DNA of 64,000 nucleotides, taken from positions 806,001 to 870,000 of the forward strand of contig NZ_JALLGK010000002.1 in assembly GCF_023072595.1 (NCBI RefSeq), written 5' to 3'. The notes beneath the pieces were generated by a model that saw only the letters and a program-made list of their open reading frames with translations, had not been told where the DNA came from and did no database searches. Origin of the DNA: Streptomyces sp. XM4193. GTDB taxonomy: Bacteria > Actinomycetota > Actinomycetes > Streptomycetales > Streptomycetaceae. Positions 1-10,553 of the stretch are shown one piece after another; within the stretch, counting starts at the first letter, position 1, and each line of letters begins with the position of its first letter. Position numbers and translations under genes: made by a program.

Positions 1-543
1 GCGGCACACCGCGCGGCGCACGCCCACCGACGTGCCCGCGCCCGTGCGCAGCTGCTGCGTGCCGCCGCGCGGGAACCGGTCGTCAGCGCGCTGGCCTGGG
101 CCCTGGCCGACGGGCTCCGGGACGCCGGGCTGCTGCCGGTGGGCGCCGAGGCGGTCACCGCACAACCGGACGAGAACGGCACGTACCAGGTGCAGTTGGA
201 GGGCGTCGGACTGGAGGAGTCCGAGCTCTTCGCCACCGCCTTCGACGAAGTGATCGCGCCGCTCACCTCGCCGCGCTACCTGCTGCCGCGCTATGTGGTG
301 GACCGCCACGATCTGGCCGCCGGCCGGCAGCTGCCGCCGCACGCCGTCGTCCACCACGCCGTACCCACCGTGCTCGGCCGCCGAAGGCGGTCCGTGGACG
401 CGCTGGCCGGGGCCTGGCGGAGCCGGGTGAGCGCGGGCGACCCGATCTACACCCAGAGCCCCGAGGGAGCCGGGCTGCTGGCGGCGCAGCGAGGCCGTTC
501 ACCACTGGACGTGACCACCGCGCTGCGGGTCAACTGGAGCTGA
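1..543 (+). CDS. C-terminal part of an unrecognised protein (5' end outside window)
   Basis: The frame is open from the first base to the TGA at 541-543, giving at least 180 residues. The visible part begins with an Arg/Ala/His-rich stretch, continues with a segment containing SPRYLLPRYVV, and ends in TTALRVNWS. I see no signal peptide, membrane segment or catalytic motif, and I do not recognise the family. The high third-position GC and the frame ending cleanly 90 bp before uvrC support a real gene. It is read in the same direction as uvrC but ends before the probable uvrC promoter, so the two are probably separate transcripts. Confidence 0.6.
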   Translation, partial: AAHRAAHAHRRARARAQLLRAAAREPVVSALAWALADGLRDAGLLPVGAEAVTAQPDENGTYQVQLEGVGLEESELFATAFDEVIAPLTSPRYLLPRYVVDRHDLAAGRQLPPHAVVHHAVPTVLGRRRRSVDALAGAWRSRVSAGDPIYTQSPEGAGLLAAQRGRSPLDVTTALRVNWS

Positions 544-620
544 CCGCAGCCCGTTTCGCCCGTTGTCCGCGCGGTCGGCGGCCGGTGGACAGCACCGCCC
601 CGGGTGTCGGTGGCGGGTCG

Positions 621-633
621 TAGGCTGTCCGAC
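621..633 (+). promoter_or_regulatory. Leaderless-type -10 box for uvrC
   Basis: TAGGCT (621-626) is followed by 7 nt and then the ATG at 634. In actinobacteria this spacing puts the transcription start at or next to the A of ATG, so the mRNA would have no leader. No Shine-Dalgarno is visible before 634 and no good -35 was found. Confidence 0.5.
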
Positions 634-2745
634 ATGGCAGATCCCTCCAGCTACCGCCCCGAGCAGGGGCAGATCCCCACCTCGCCGGGGGTCTACCGGT
701 TCCGCGACGCGCACGACCGGGTGATCTACGTCGGCAAGGCCAAGAGCCTTCGTCCGCGGCTGTCGTCGTACTTCCAGGATCTGTCCGGTCTGCACCCCCG
801 CACCCGCACCATGGTCACCACCGCCGCCTCCGTCGACTGGACGGTAGTGTCGACCGAGGTGGAGGCGCTCCAGCTGGAGTACAGCTGGATCAAGGAGTTC
901 GACCCCCGGTTCAACGTCAAGTACCGGGACGACAAGAGCTATCCCTTCCTCGCCGTCACGATGAACGAGGAGTTTCCGCGCGTCCAGGTGATGCGCGGCT
1001 CCAAGCGCAAGGGCGTGCGCTACTTCGGCCCGTACGGCCACGCCTGGGCGATCCGCGAGACCGTCGACCTGCTGCTGCGGGTCTTCCCGGTGCGCACCTG
1101 CTCCGCGGGGGTCTTCAAACGCTCGGCCCAGATCGGCAGACCCTGCCTGCTCGGCTACATCGGCAAGTGCGCAGCCCCCTGCGTGGGCCGCGTCAGCCCG
1201 CAGGAGCACCGCCAACTCGCCGAGGACTTCTGCGACTTCATGGCCGGCCGCACCGGTGCGTACCTGCGGCGGCTGGAGGAGCAGATGCAGGAGGCGGCCG
1301 AGGAGCTGGAGTACGAGCGCGCCGGCCGGCTGCGGGACGACATGGGTGCGCTGCGGCGCGCCATGGAGAAGAACGCGGTGGTCCTCACCGACGCCACCGA
1401 TGCCGACCTCATCGCCCTCGCCGAGGACGAGTTGGAGGCCGCGGTGCAGATCTTCCACGTCCGGGGCGGCCGGGTGCGCGGCCGGCGGGGCTGGGTCACC
1501 GACAAGGTCGAAGCCGTGTCCACCGCCGATCTGGTCGAGCACGCCCTTCAGCAGCTGTACGGCGAGGAGCGCGGCGATGCCATTCCCAAGGAGGTGCTGG
1601 TGCCCGCCCTGCCGGAGCCGGCCCGGCCCGTGGGGGAGTGGCTCGGCGGGCTGCGCGGTTCCCAGGTCGACCTGCGGGTGCCGCAGCGCGGCGACAAGCG
1701 CTCCCTGATGGAGACCGTCCACCGCAACGCCCAGCAGGCCCTGGCCCTGCACAAGACCAAGCGCGCCTCCGACCTCACGACCAGGTCCCAGGCGTTGGAG
1801 GAGATCGCCGAGGCGCTCGATCTGGACTCGGCCCCGTTGCGCATCGAGTGCTTCGACGTCTCCCACCTCCAGGGGGACGACGTGGTGGCGTCGATGGTGG
1901 TGTTCGAGGACGGGCTGCCCAGGAAGAGCGAGTACCGGCGCTTCCAGATCAAGTCCTTCGAGGGCCAGGACGACGTGCGCGCCATGAACGAGGTCGTCGG
2001 GCGCCGCTTCCGCCGCTATCTGCGGGAGAAGCAGCGCAGCGGGGAGTGGGTGGAGCCCGCCGACACCGGCGAGGAGTCGGCCGACCCCGCGCCCGGCAGC
2101 GGGGCCGCGGCAGCGACGGCCGCGGGGCGGGCGGGCGCGGGCTCCGAGGCCCTGTCGCCGGAGACCGCGGTGCCGGTCGCCGAGAGTCCGGGCCCCGACG
2201 ATCCGGTCGCCGGGGGGCCGCGCGAGGACGACGGGCGGCCCAAGCGGTTCGCCTATCCGCCGCAGCTGCTGGTGGTCGACGGCGGCAGGCCGCAGGTCGC
2301 CGCCGCCCAGGCGGCGCTCACCGAGCTGGGGATCGACGATGTCGCGGTGTGCGGCCTGGCCAAGCGGCTGGAGGAGGTGTGGCTGCCGGGGGAGACCGAC
2401 CCGGTGGTGCTCCCGCGCACCAGCGAGGGCCTGTACCTGCTCCAGCGCATCAGGGACGAGGCGCACCGTTTCGCCATCCGCTACCAGCGCAGCAAGCGCG
2501 CCGGCGCCCTGAGAGCGGGCCCGCTGGACGCGGTGGCGGGGCTCGGCCAGACCCGCAAACAGGCCCTGATCAAGCACTTCGGCTCCGTCAAGCGGCTGCG
2601 CGCGGCGACGATCGAGGAGATCTGCGAGGTTCCCGGCATCGGCCGCAAGACGGCGGAGACCGTGGCGGTCGCACTGGCGGGCGAGCGCGCGACCACCCCC
2701 GCGGTGAACACGGCGACCGGCGAAATCATCGACGATGATGAGTGA
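634..2745 (+). CDS. uvrC: UvrABC excinuclease subunit C
   Basis: This is the subunit of the nucleotide excision repair complex that makes both incisions after UvrA/UvrB load at damage. The 703 residues show the GIY-YIG nuclease at the N-terminus (GVY at 19-21, YVG at 32-34), a UVR motif binding UvrB around residues 220-250, the RNase H-like nuclease domain (FDVSH), and a C-terminal helix-hairpin-helix tail ([10 protein letters not shown]). The start at 634 fits family length; an in-frame GTG at 604 would add ten residues but lies upstream of the -10 box. An odd feature is an Ala/Gly/Pro/Glu-rich insertion of about 60 residues (about 474-537) inside the second nuclease domain, which probably forms a flexible loop. 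Confidence 0.97.
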   Translation: MADPSSYRPEQGQIPTSPGVYRFRDAHDRVIYVGKAKSLRPRLSSYFQDLSGLHPRTRTMVTTAASVDWTVVSTEVEALQLEYSWIKEFDPRFNVKYRDDKSYPFLAVTMNEEFPRVQVMRGSKRKGVRYFGPYGHAWAIRETVDLLLRVFPVRTCSAGVFKRSAQIGRPCLLGYIGKCAAPCVGRVSPQEHRQLAEDFCDFMAGRTGAYLRRLEEQMQEAAEELEYERAGRLRDDMGALRRAMEKNAVVLTDATDADLIALAEDELEAAVQIFHVRGGRVRGRRGWVTDKVEAVSTADLVEHALQQLYGEERGDAIPKEVLVPALPEPARPVGEWLGGLRGSQVDLRVPQRGDKRSLMETVHRNAQQALALHKTKRASDLTTRSQALEEIAEALDLDSAPLRIECFDVSHLQGDDVVASMVVFEDGLPRKSEYRRFQIKSFEGQDDVRAMNEVVGRRFRRYLREKQRSGEWVEPADTGEESADPAPGSGAAAATAAGRAGAGSEALSPETAVPVAESPGPDDPVAGGPREDDGRPKRFAYPPQLLVVDGGRPQVAAAQAALTELGIDDVAVCGLAKRLEEVWLPGETDPVVLPRTSEGLYLLQRIRDEAHRFAIRYQRSKRAGALRAGPLDAVAGLGQTRKQALIKHFGSVKRLRAATIEEICEVPGIGRKTAETVAVALAGERATTPAVNTATGEIIDDDE

Positions 2746-3094
2746 GACGACGATGACGAGAAGCACACCATGACGAGAAGCGAAGGGGCGGGCGGAAGCC
2801 GATGAGGCGGCGACCGTACGGCCCGGGTGCGGCCGAGCCGGTCCGCCGGCGGCCTCCGGGGCCGACCGCTCCACCGCCCGGGTCCGGGCGGCACACTCGT
2901 CGGGGCAGCCGGCCCGGATGCGGTGCCGGCGGCACCGACGTCCGCGCCACCGGGGTCACCCGCCGCCACACCGGGCCACCGGCTGGCAGCGCCGCTGTCG
3001 TCACTGCCGGCGACGGCGCAGGCTCGACGGACTCCATCCACCACACCGTTCACACCACCCACACCACGCGCACAGCAACGCTCCGGGGGACGAG
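2746..3094 (+). other. uvrC-rapZ spacer, no convincing gene
   Basis: This 349-bp GC-rich spacer starts with two copies of ATGACGAGAAGC (2753-2764 and 2770-2781). A frame 2802-3098 ends in an ATGA overlap with the rapZ start, but its product is an Arg/Pro/Thr/His-rich string with no fold-like pattern. I do not call it a gene. No clear terminator or promoter was seen. Confidence 0.5.
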
Positions 3095-4132
3095 ATGACG
3101 AACAACGACAAGCACTCGACACAACCGTCCGAATCCGGCCCGCAGTCGCAGGCCGACTCCACCCGCCCCGAGGGGCCGACACGCCCGACCGCCACGGGCC
3201 CCGCAGCCACGGGTCCGGCCACAGGTCCGGGCGTTCCGGACACCGCTGCCGCCGGGCCCGACGGCAGCGCCACCATCCCCGAGCTCGTGATCATCTCCGG
3301 CATGTCCGGCGCCGGCCGCAGCACCGCCGCCAAGTGTCTGGAGGACCTCGGCTGGTTCGTCGTCGACAACCTGCCGCCCGCGCTCATCCCCACCATGGTC
3401 GACCTCGGCGCGCGCTCCCAGGGCAACGTCGCCCGGATCGCGGTGGTCGTCGACGTCCGGGGGCGCGGCTTCTTCGACAGCCTCCGCGAATCCCTGAACG
3501 GCCTGGCGGCCCAGAAGGTCACCAGACGGATCGTTTTCCTGGAGGCCTCCGACGAGGCCCTGGTGCGCCGCTTCGAGTCGGTGCGCCGCCCGCACCCGCT
3601 CCAGGGCGACGGCCGGATCGTCGACGGCATCGAGGCCGAGCGGGATCTGCTGCGCGAGCTGCGCGGCGACGCCGACCTGGTCATCGACACCTCCAGCCTC
3701 AACGTCCACGAGCTCAGAGCCAAGATGGACGCCCGGTTCGCAGGCGAGGAGGAGCCGGAGCTGCGGGCCACCGTCATGTCGTTCGGCTACAAGTACGGCC
3801 TGCCCGTCGACGCCGACCACGTGGTCGACTGCCGCTTCCTGCCCAACCCGCACTGGGTTCCCGAGCTGCGCCCCTACACCGGCACCAGCGAGGAGGTCTC
3901 CTCGTACGTCTTCAACCAGCCCGGCGCCAAGGAGTTCCTGGACCGGTACGCGGAGCTGCTGCATCTGATCGCCACCGGCTACCGACGCGAGGGCAAGCGC
4001 TATGTGACGATCGCGGTCGGCTGCACCGGCGGCAAGCACCGCAGCGTCGCCATGTCCGAGCGGCTGGGCCGGCGGCTGGCGGCAGAAGGAGTGGAGACCG
4101 TCGTCGTGCACCGTGACATGGGACGTGAATGA
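3095..4132 (+). CDS. rapZ: RapZ-family nucleotide-binding protein
   Basis: This is a P-loop protein of the RapZ/YvcJ family. In enterobacteria RapZ is an RNase adaptor controlling glucosamine-6-phosphate synthase; the role in actinobacteria is not settled. The Walker A loop GMSGAGRST lies at residues 69-77, and the conserved C-terminal signature CTGGKHRSV is intact. The first 60 residues are a Pro/Thr/Ser-rich extension, making the protein (345 residues) longer than the roughly 285 usual for the family. ATG 3095 is preceded by GGGGGACGAG as Shine-Dalgarno. The gene overlaps yvcK by ATGA, and the rapZ-yvcK-whiA order is conserved across many Gram-positives. Confidence 0.95.
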   Translation: MTNNDKHSTQPSESGPQSQADSTRPEGPTRPTATGPAATGPATGPGVPDTAAAGPDGSATIPELVIISGMSGAGRSTAAKCLEDLGWFVVDNLPPALIPTMVDLGARSQGNVARIAVVVDVRGRGFFDSLRESLNGLAAQKVTRRIVFLEASDEALVRRFESVRRPHPLQGDGRIVDGIEAERDLLRELRGDADLVIDTSSLNVHELRAKMDARFAGEEEPELRATVMSFGYKYGLPVDADHVVDCRFLPNPHWVPELRPYTGTSEEVSSYVFNQPGAKEFLDRYAELLHLIATGYRREGKRYVTIAVGCTGGKHRSVAMSERLGRRLAAEGVETVVVHRDMGRE

Positions 4133-5154
4133 GTACTGTGACCGGTCGTTCGCTGCGGCTGCGACGCCGCAAGCTCCTGCCGGGGCTCAAGGGCCAGCCC
4201 AAGGTGGTCGCCCTCGGCGGCGGGATGGGGCTGTCCGCCTCGCTCACCGCGCTGCGCAGGATCACCGGTGACCTGACCGCCGTCGTCACCGTCGCCGACG
4301 ACGGCGGCTCCAGCGGGCGCATCCGCGACGAGCTGGACGTACTGCCCCCCGGGGACCTGCGCAAGGCGCTGGCCGCGCTCTGCGGCGACGACGAGTGGGG
4401 CCAGACCTGGTCCCGGGTGGTCCAGCACCGCTTCAGCGGGGAGGGCGACCTCCAGGGCCACGCCGTCGGAAACCTGCTGATCGTCGCGCTCTGGGAGCAG
4501 CTGGGCGACCACGTCGCGGCGCTGGACCTGGTCGGCAAGCTGCTCGGCGCGCACGGCAGGGTGCTGCCGATGTCCGCCGTGCCGCTGGAGCTCCAGGCCG
4601 AGGTGCGCGGCCACGACCCGGCCCGCCCCGAGGAGTTGGCCGTCGTGCGCGGTCAGGCGACCGTGGCGCTCACCCCCGGCGAGGTGCAGGAGGTGCGGCT
4701 GGTTCCCGACGACCCGCCCGCGGTGCCCGAGGCGGTCGCGGCGGTGCTCGACGCCGACTGGGTCGTGGTCGGCCCGGGCTCCTGGTTCTCCTCGGTCATT
4801 CCGCATCTGCTGGTGCCCGAGCTGCTGCAGGCGCTGGTCGAGACGAAGGCCCGAAGAGTGCTCTCGCTGAACCTCGCTCCGCAGCCCGGCGAAACTGAGG
4901 GCTTCTCTCCGCAGCGTCATTTGGAGGTTTTGGCCCGACACGCCCCTAAACTCGCCTTCGACGTGGTTCTGGCGGATCAGGACACAGTGCCCGATCAGGA
5001 AAGCCTTCGGCAGGCCGCCGAGTTGCTCGGCGGCACCGTGGAGCTTGCTGCGGTGGCCGCTCCCGACGGAGCTCCCCGGCACGACCCTGAGCTGCTGGCA
5101 GCCGCGTACGACCGTATTTTTCGGATGCACGGAAGGATCGGCCCATGGCGATGA
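4129..5154 (+). CDS. yvcK: YvcK/CofD-like gluconeogenesis factor
   Basis: This 341-residue protein is homologous to B. subtilis YvcK, a UDP-sugar-binding protein needed for growth on gluconeogenic carbon and for envelope integrity. The CofD-like fold shows in the glycine-rich start of the domain ([11 protein letters not shown], residues 27-37) and the [11 protein letters not shown] motif just after. Translation is coupled at both ends: ATG 4129 sits in the rapZ stop (ATGA), and the gene runs 10 bp into whiA. The N-terminal 24 residues are basic and probably outside the fold. Confidence 0.93.
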   Translation: MSTVTGRSLRLRRRKLLPGLKGQPKVVALGGGMGLSASLTALRRITGDLTAVVTVADDGGSSGRIRDELDVLPPGDLRKALAALCGDDEWGQTWSRVVQHRFSGEGDLQGHAVGNLLIVALWEQLGDHVAALDLVGKLLGAHGRVLPMSAVPLELQAEVRGHDPARPEELAVVRGQATVALTPGEVQEVRLVPDDPPAVPEAVAAVLDADWVVVGPGSWFSSVIPHLLVPELLQALVETKARRVLSLNLAPQPGETEGFSPQRHLEVLARHAPKLAFDVVLADQDTVPDQESLRQAAELLGGTVELAAVAAPDGAPRHDPELLAAAYDRIFRMHGRIGPWR

Positions 5155-6122
5155 CGGCAGCGGTGAAGGATGAAATCTCCCGGCTCCCCGTCACCAGGAC
5201 CTGCTGCCGCAAATCGGAGGTCTCGTCGATCCTGCGTTTCGCGGGGGGCCTGCACCTGGTGAGCGGCCGCATCGTGATCGAGGCGGAGCTGGACACCGGT
5301 ATCGCGGCGCGCAGGTTGCGCAAGGACATTCTGGAGATCTTCGGCCACGCCTCCGACCTCGTGGTGATGGCTCCCGGCGGGCTGCGCAGGGGCAGCCGGT
5401 ACGTGGTGCGGGTGGTGGCCGGCGGTGACCAACTCGCCCGTCAGACCGGGCTGGTGGACGGTCGGGGCCGTCCCATCCGCGGGCTCCCGCCGCAGGTCGT
5501 CTCGGGGGCGACCTGTGACGCCGAAGCCGCGTGGCGCGGCGCTTTCCTGGCCCACGGCTCGCTCACCGAGCCGGGCCGCTCGTCCTCCCTGGAGGTCACC
5601 TGCCCCGGGCCGGAGGCGGCCCTCGCGCTGGTCGGCGCCGCCCGCCGGCTCCAGATCGGCGCCAAGGCGCGCGAGGTGCGGGGCGTGGACCGCGTCGTGG
5701 TGCGCGACGGCGACGCCATCGGCGCGCTGCTGACCAGGCTCGGCGCCCACGAGTCGGTGCTCTCCTGGGAGGAGCGCCGGATGCGCCGGGAGGTGCGCGC
5801 CACCGCCAACCGCCTGGCCAACTTCGACGACGCCAACCTGCGCCGCTCGGCGCGCGCGGCCGTCGCCGCCGGTGCCAGGGTCCAGCGCGCGCTGGAGATC
5901 CTCGCCGACGACGTGCCCGAGCACCTCGCCGCCGCCGGCCGGCTGCGCATGGAGCACAAGCAGGCCTCGCTGGAGGAGCTCGGCGCGCTGGCGGACCCGC
6001 CGCTGACCAAGGACGCGGTCGCGGGCCGTATCCGCCGGCTGCTGGCGATGGCCGACAAGCGCGCCGGAGACCTCGGCATTCCCGGCACGGAGTCCAGTCT
6101 CACCGAGGAGATGGTCGGCTGA
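5145..6122 (+). CDS. whiA: Sporulation transcription factor WhiA
   Basis: WhiA works with WhiB to activate genes for sporulation septation in aerial hyphae. The 325 residues match the family length, with an N-terminal LAGLIDADG-homing-endonuclease-like domain (degenerate, not a nuclease) and a C-terminal helix-turn-helix (about residues 225-310, in the part containing [16 protein letters not shown]). The start overlaps the end of yvcK by 10 bp; an alternative ATG lies two codons in. WhiA in Streptomyces is known to have its own promoter inside the upstream gene; I could not place it here. Confidence 0.97.
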   Translation: MAMTAAVKDEISRLPVTRTCCRKSEVSSILRFAGGLHLVSGRIVIEAELDTGIAARRLRKDILEIFGHASDLVVMAPGGLRRGSRYVVRVVAGGDQLARQTGLVDGRGRPIRGLPPQVVSGATCDAEAAWRGAFLAHGSLTEPGRSSSLEVTCPGPEAALALVGAARRLQIGAKAREVRGVDRVVVRDGDAIGALLTRLGAHESVLSWEERRMRREVRATANRLANFDDANLRRSARAAVAAGARVQRALEILADDVPEHLAAAGRLRMEHKQASLEELGALADPPLTKDAVAGRIRRLLAMADKRAGDLGIPGTESSLTEEMVG

Positions 6123-6141
6123 CGTCGACGCCTTCCACCTG

Positions 6142-6169
6142 TCCGGCCCGGGCCCGCGCCCGGGCCGGA
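6142..6169 (+). terminator. Terminator of the uvrC-whiA gene group
   Basis: A 12-bp perfect stem (TCCGGCCCGGGC with GCCCGGGCCGGA) and a 4-nt loop lie 20 bp after the whiA stop. There is no U-run, as is common for Streptomyces terminators. Confidence 0.75.
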
Positions 6170-6211
6170 ATCGTGGGGGCGGCCGATGTCACCCGCCCGG
6201 GACCGGCGCGG

Positions 6212-7297
<1,086 letters not shown>

Positions 7298-7332
7298 TCG
7301 CGGTTCGCCCTTCAGGCACCGAGACGTGACAG

Positions 7333-7384
7333 CACCGGGCCCGCGCGGCGCACACGCGCTGTGCGGGCCCGGTGTCGTGTCCGG
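7333..7384 (+). terminator. Hairpin between gap and pgk
   Basis: The arms CACCGGGCCCGC (7333-7344) and GCGGGCCCGGTG (7373-7384) form a perfect 12-bp stem with a long loop. It lies between two genes normally co-transcribed, and no separate pgk promoter is obvious, so it may be a partial terminator or an mRNA 3'-end stabiliser for gap. Confidence 0.65.
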
Positions 7385-7408
7385 CCCTCACTCAAGGAGT
7401 CAGAAACC

Positions 7409-8620
7409 ATGAAGACGATCGACGAGCTCGTCGAGGACGGCGTCGCCGGCCGGCGCGTCTTCGTCCGTGCGGACCTCAACGTCCCGCTGGACGGGGAGAC
7501 CATCACCGACGACGGCCGCATCCGTGCCGCCGTTCCGACGATCACCAGGCTGGCCGAGGCCGGCGCCAGGGTCGTCGTCGCCTCGCACCTCGGCCGCCCC
7601 GCGGGCGCGCCGGACCCCCGGTTCTCGCTCGCGCCGGTGGCGCAGCGGCTGGGTCAACTGCTCGGCCGCGAGGTCGCGTTCGCCACCGACACGGTGGGGG
7701 ACAGCGCGAAGGCCACCGTCGCCTCACTGGGCGACGGCGGGGTTACGCTGCTGGAGAACCTCCGCTTCCAGGCCGGCGAGACCTCCAAGGACGACGCCGA
7801 ACGCGGCGCGTTCGCCGACCGGTTGGCCGAGCTGGCCGACCTCTACGTCGGTGACGGCTTCGGTGCCGTGCACCGCAGGCACGCCTCGGTCTACGACCTC
7901 CCGGCGCGGCTTCCGCACGCCGCCGGCGGTCTGATCGCCACCGAGGTGAACGTCCTGAAGAAGCTGACCGACGACGTCAGCCGGCCGTACGCGGTGGTGC
8001 TGGGCGGCGCGAAGGTCTCCGACAAGCTGCTGGTCATCGACCATCTGCTGGAGCGCGCCGACCGCATCCTGATCGGCGGCGGCATGGCGTACACCTTCCT
8101 CAAGGCCCAGGGCCACGAGGTCGGTTCGTCGCTGCTCCAGGAGGACCAGGTGCCGGCCGTCCAGGAGTACCTGGCGCGGGCGAAGGACAAGGGCGTGGAG
8201 TTCGTGCTGCCCGTCGACGTGGTCGGCGCGAGCGAGTTCCCCGACCTCAAGACCAAGGCACCGGCCCACCCGGCGACGGTGGACGCCGACGCCATCCCGG
8301 CCGACCTGATGGGCCTGGACATCGGTCCCAGGACCCAGGAGCTCTACGCCTCGAAGCTCGCCGACGCCGAGACCGTCTTCTGGAACGGTCCGATGGGCGT
8401 CTTCGAGCACCCCGACTACGCCGAGGGCACCCGTGCCGTCGCCCAGGGGCTGTTGGACAGCTCGGCCTTCACGGTCGTCGGCGGCGGCGACAGCGCCGCC
8501 GCGGTCCGGCTGCTGGGCTTCGACGAGAACGCATTCGGCCACATCTCGACCGGCGGCGGCGCGAGCCTCGAGTACCTCGAGGGCAAGACGCTCCCCGGCC
8601 TCGCCGCACTGGAGGACTGA
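7409..8620 (+). CDS. pgk: Phosphoglycerate kinase
   Basis: This enzyme transfers phosphate from 1,3-bisphosphoglycerate to ADP in glycolysis. The 403 residues carry the family signature near the N-terminus ([12 protein letters not shown]) and the nucleotide-binding GGGDSAAAV near the C-terminus. ATG 7409 follows AAGGAG at good spacing; an upstream in-frame start would add 16 residues outside the fold. tpiA begins 5 bp after the stop, so the two are transcribed together. Confidence 0.98.
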   Translation: MKTIDELVEDGVAGRRVFVRADLNVPLDGETITDDGRIRAAVPTITRLAEAGARVVVASHLGRPAGAPDPRFSLAPVAQRLGQLLGREVAFATDTVGDSAKATVASLGDGGVTLLENLRFQAGETSKDDAERGAFADRLAELADLYVGDGFGAVHRRHASVYDLPARLPHAAGGLIATEVNVLKKLTDDVSRPYAVVLGGAKVSDKLLVIDHLLERADRILIGGGMAYTFLKAQGHEVGSSLLQEDQVPAVQEYLARAKDKGVEFVLPVDVVGASEFPDLKTKAPAHPATVDADAIPADLMGLDIGPRTQELYASKLADAETVFWNGPMGVFEHPDYAEGTRAVAQGLLDSSAFTVVGGGDSAAAVRLLGFDENAFGHISTGGGASLEYLEGKTLPGLAALED

Positions 8621-8625
8621 ACACC

Positions 8626-9402
8626 GTGAGTTCCCGTACGCCCATCATGGCGGGCAACTGGAAGATGAACCTCAACCACCTCGAGGCCATCGCCCACGTC
8701 CAGAAGCTCGCCTTCGCCCTCGCCGACACGGACTACGAGGGCACCGACGTCGTCGTGCTGCCCCCCTTCACCGACCTGCGCTCCGTGCAGACGCTGGTGG
8801 ACGGCGACAAGTTGAAGATCACCTACGGTTCGCAGGACATCTCGGCCCAGGACTCCGGTGCCTACACCGGAGAGGTCTCGGGGCCGATGCTGGCCAAGCT
8901 GAACTGCACCTTCGCCGTGATCGGCCACTCCGAGCGCCGCCAGTACCACGGCGAGGACGAGGCGGTCTGCAACGCGAAGGTCAAGGCCGCCCACCGCCAC
9001 GGGATCACCCCGATCCTGTGCGTCGGCGAAGGCCTCGAGGTGCGCAAGGCGGGCAACCAGGTCGCGCACACCCTCGCCCAGGTCGACGGGGCGCTGGAGG
9101 GCGTCGCGGCCGAGGACGCCGAGACGATCGTGATCGCCTACGAGCCGGTGTGGGCGATCGGCACCGGCGAGGTCGCGACCCCCGAGGACGCCCAGGAGGT
9201 CTGCGGTGCGATCCGCGGACGCCTGGCCGAGCTCTACAGCCAGGAGCTGGCCGACAAGGTCCGTATCCAGTACGGCGGTTCGGTCAAGGGCGGCAACGTC
9301 GCGGCGATCATGGCGCAGCCGGACGTGGACGGCGCGCTGGTCGGCGGTGCCGCGCTGGATGTGGACGAGTTCGTCAAGATCGTCCGTTTTCGCGACCAGT
9401 AG
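8626..9402 (+). CDS. tpiA: Triosephosphate isomerase
   Basis: This enzyme interconverts dihydroxyacetone phosphate and glyceraldehyde-3-phosphate. It has 258 residues with all three catalytic elements: the Lys in NWKMN, the His in VIGHSERR and the Glu in [11 protein letters not shown]. The GTG start at 8626 is 5 bp after pgk and is preceded by GGAG within the pgk end, indicating translational coupling. Confidence 0.98.
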   Translation: MSSRTPIMAGNWKMNLNHLEAIAHVQKLAFALADTDYEGTDVVVLPPFTDLRSVQTLVDGDKLKITYGSQDISAQDSGAYTGEVSGPMLAKLNCTFAVIGHSERRQYHGEDEAVCNAKVKAAHRHGITPILCVGEGLEVRKAGNQVAHTLAQVDGALEGVAAEDAETIVIAYEPVWAIGTGEVATPEDAQEVCGAIRGRLAELYSQELADKVRIQYGGSVKGGNVAAIMAQPDVDGALVGGAALDVDEFVKIVRFRDQ

Positions 9403-9424
9403 AGGTCGCGGGACCGAAGCGGCG

Positions 9425-9507
9425 GCGGCCCGGGAAGAACCGGGCCGCTAGGCTCAGCGGTCCCACCCGTCGTACCCTGTCGGGGCCGGGCCCCGCGCCC
9501 GGCCCCG
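9425..9507 (+). terminator. Two hairpins flanking a -10-like box, tpiA-secG spacer
   Basis: The first hairpin pairs GCGGCCCGG (9425-9433) with CCGGGCCGC (9440-9448). It is followed directly by TAGGCT (9449-9454), a good -10 sequence. The second pairs CGGGGCCGGGC (9481-9491) with GCCCGGCCCCG (9497-9507). Either both are tpiA terminators, or a secG promoter at 9449 transcribes through the second hairpin as part of its leader. Confidence 0.6.
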
Positions 9508-9557
9508 ATTGATCTGTCCGTACGTCTTCTGTGAAGCCCGAGAGAGTTGGTCCAGCC

Positions 9558-9791
9558 GTGGAATTGGGTCTGTCGATCGCCCTGCTTATCTTCAGTGGCT
9601 TGCTGGTGCTGCTGGTCCTCATGCACAAGGGGAAGGGCGGCGGGCTCTCCGACATGTTCGGCGGTGGCATGCAGTCCTCCGTCGGCGGCTCCTCGGTCGC
9701 CGAGCGGAACCTCGACCGCATCACCATCGTGGTCGCCCTGGTGTGGGCCGCCATCATCGTGGCGCTCGGCATCATGATGAAGAGCAACTGA
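9558..9791 (+). CDS. secG: Protein translocase subunit SecG
   Basis: This small integral membrane subunit of the SecYEG protein-conducting channel has 77 residues and two membrane spans (about residues 3-22 and 54-73). They are separated by the conserved loop HKGKGGGLSDMFGGG, which is diagnostic for actinobacterial SecG. GTG 9558 matches the length of orthologues; an in-frame GTG at 9531 would add nine residues. Its place after tpiA is conserved in Streptomyces. Confidence 0.95.
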   Translation: MELGLSIALLIFSGLLVLLVLMHKGKGGGLSDMFGGGMQSSVGGSSVAERNLDRITIVVALVWAAIIVALGIMMKSN

Positions 9792-9885
9792 GCCTGCACA
9801 CTGTCGGATTCGAGTCGGTGGGCCCCGTTCTGCCTCCTTCGTCCTGATGGCGAATTCATCCCTCCGGTTGCGGAATCGGGCCTGC

Positions 9886-9891
9886 TAAGCT
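9886..9891 (+). promoter_or_regulatory. Probable -10 box of the rbpA-like gene
   Basis: TAAGCT implies a start near 9898 and a leader of about 118 nt. GGAAT at 9872-9876 upstream is reminiscent of a SigR -35 element, but the matching GTT is not at the expected spacing, so SigR control is only a possibility. Confidence 0.4.
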
Positions 9892-9971
9892 CTGTGGCGT
9901 GCCTCACGGCACCGGGCAGTGCCTGTCCGTCGCGCGGTCGCCCGCACGGTGAGCGAGTGGCCGGTGAGAAG

Positions 9972-9988
9972 CCCCCGCCGAGCGGGGG
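9972..9988 (+). promoter_or_regulatory. Leader hairpin upstream of the rbpA-like gene
   Basis: CCCCCGC-CGA-GCGGGGG is a perfect 7-bp stem with a triloop, about 30 nt before the start codon. It is followed at once by AGGAG and then by the likely Shine-Dalgarno AGGGAG. It could be a structural leader element, a processing site or an attenuator. Confidence 0.5.
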
Positions 9989-10016
9989 AGGAGTCACGAG
10001 GCAGGGAGTTACGACC

Positions 10017-10352
10017 GTGGCAGGTGGCAACGCGATCCGTGGCAGCCGAGTGGGCGCCGGACCGATGGGCGAGGCCGAGCGCGGCGATGCGGCGCCCAGG
10101 CTGAGAATCTCCTTCTGGTGCTCCAACGGGCATGAGACACAGCCGAGTTTCGCCGGTGACGCACAGGTCCCCGAGACGTGGGACTGCCCGCGGTGCGGTT
10201 TCCCCGCGGGCAAGGACCAGGACAATCCGCCGGACCCGCCGCGCACCGAGCCGTACAAGACGCACCTCGCCTACGTGCGGGAGCGTCGCACCGACGCCGA
10301 CGGCGAGGCCATCCTCGCCGAGGCCCTCGCGAAGCTCCGCGGCGAGGTCTGA
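10017..10352 (+). CDS. RbpA-family RNA polymerase-binding protein (short paralogue)
   Basis: The 111-residue protein belongs to the RbpA family, which binds group 1/2 sigma factors and stabilises the open promoter complex in actinobacteria. The zinc-ribbon-like cysteines are present (CSNGH, then CPRCG), followed by the basic-linker and sigma-interacting region (THLAYVRERR). From memory, the classical S. coelicolor RbpA (SCO1421) is longer and differs at the N-terminus; this one resembles the paralogue next to secG and pgi. GTG 10017 is chosen because AGGGAG precedes it and because upstream in-frame codons do not resemble the family. It stands alone, ending in a clear terminator. Confidence 0.85.
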   Translation: MAGGNAIRGSRVGAGPMGEAERGDAAPRLRISFWCSNGHETQPSFAGDAQVPETWDCPRCGFPAGKDQDNPPDPPRTEPYKTHLAYVRERRTDADGEAILAEALAKLRGEV

Positions 10353-10452
10353 CCCCGCGGCGACCTCGAACTCCCCGCCCCCGTGCGGGAGTCGTGCGCG
10401 GCGTGCGCGCCGGATGGCCGCGCGACGGCGCCCCGGCGAACCCCTGTTGAAC

Positions 10453-10492
10453 ACCCCGGCCGTGCCTCCCCTCGGGAGTGCGCGGCCGGGGT
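10453..10492 (+). terminator. Terminator of the rbpA-like gene
   Basis: ACCCCGGCCG (10453-10462) pairs with CGGCCGGGGT (10483-10492), with a second 5-bp stem (CTCCC/GGGAG) inside the loop. The T-rich TCGTTCTCCATT follows. Confidence 0.8.
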
Positions 10493-10502
10493 CGTTCTCC
10501 AT

Positions 10503-10508
10503 TAGGTT
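10503..10508 (+). promoter_or_regulatory. Probable -10 box of pgi
   Basis: TAGGTT gives a leader of about 40 nt. GAGGA lies at 10532-10536, and a five-codon frame (10537-10554, encoding MSWIL) ends in a TGATG overlap with the pgi start. Confidence 0.45.
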
Positions 10509-10553
10509 GGGCCGCGGCGGGGTACGCACACGAGGAATGAGCTGGATTCTCTG

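Noticed and set aside
499..2874. Long minus-strand open frame antisense to uvrC
   Set aside because: It is a shadow of a high-GC gene: the plus strand encodes full-length UvrC with all motifs, and the antisense product is Arg/Gly/His-rich without domains. The same applies to long antisense frames at 9885-12866, 15158-17722 and 45027-47345.
2802..3098. 98-codon frame between uvrC and rapZ ending in an ATGA overlap with rapZ
   Set aside because: The overlap is attractive, but the product is a low-complexity Arg/Pro/Thr/His string and there is no good Shine-Dalgarno.
9872..9896. SigR promoter for the RbpA-like gene
   Set aside because: GGAAT is present, but GTT is not found 18-19 bp downstream.
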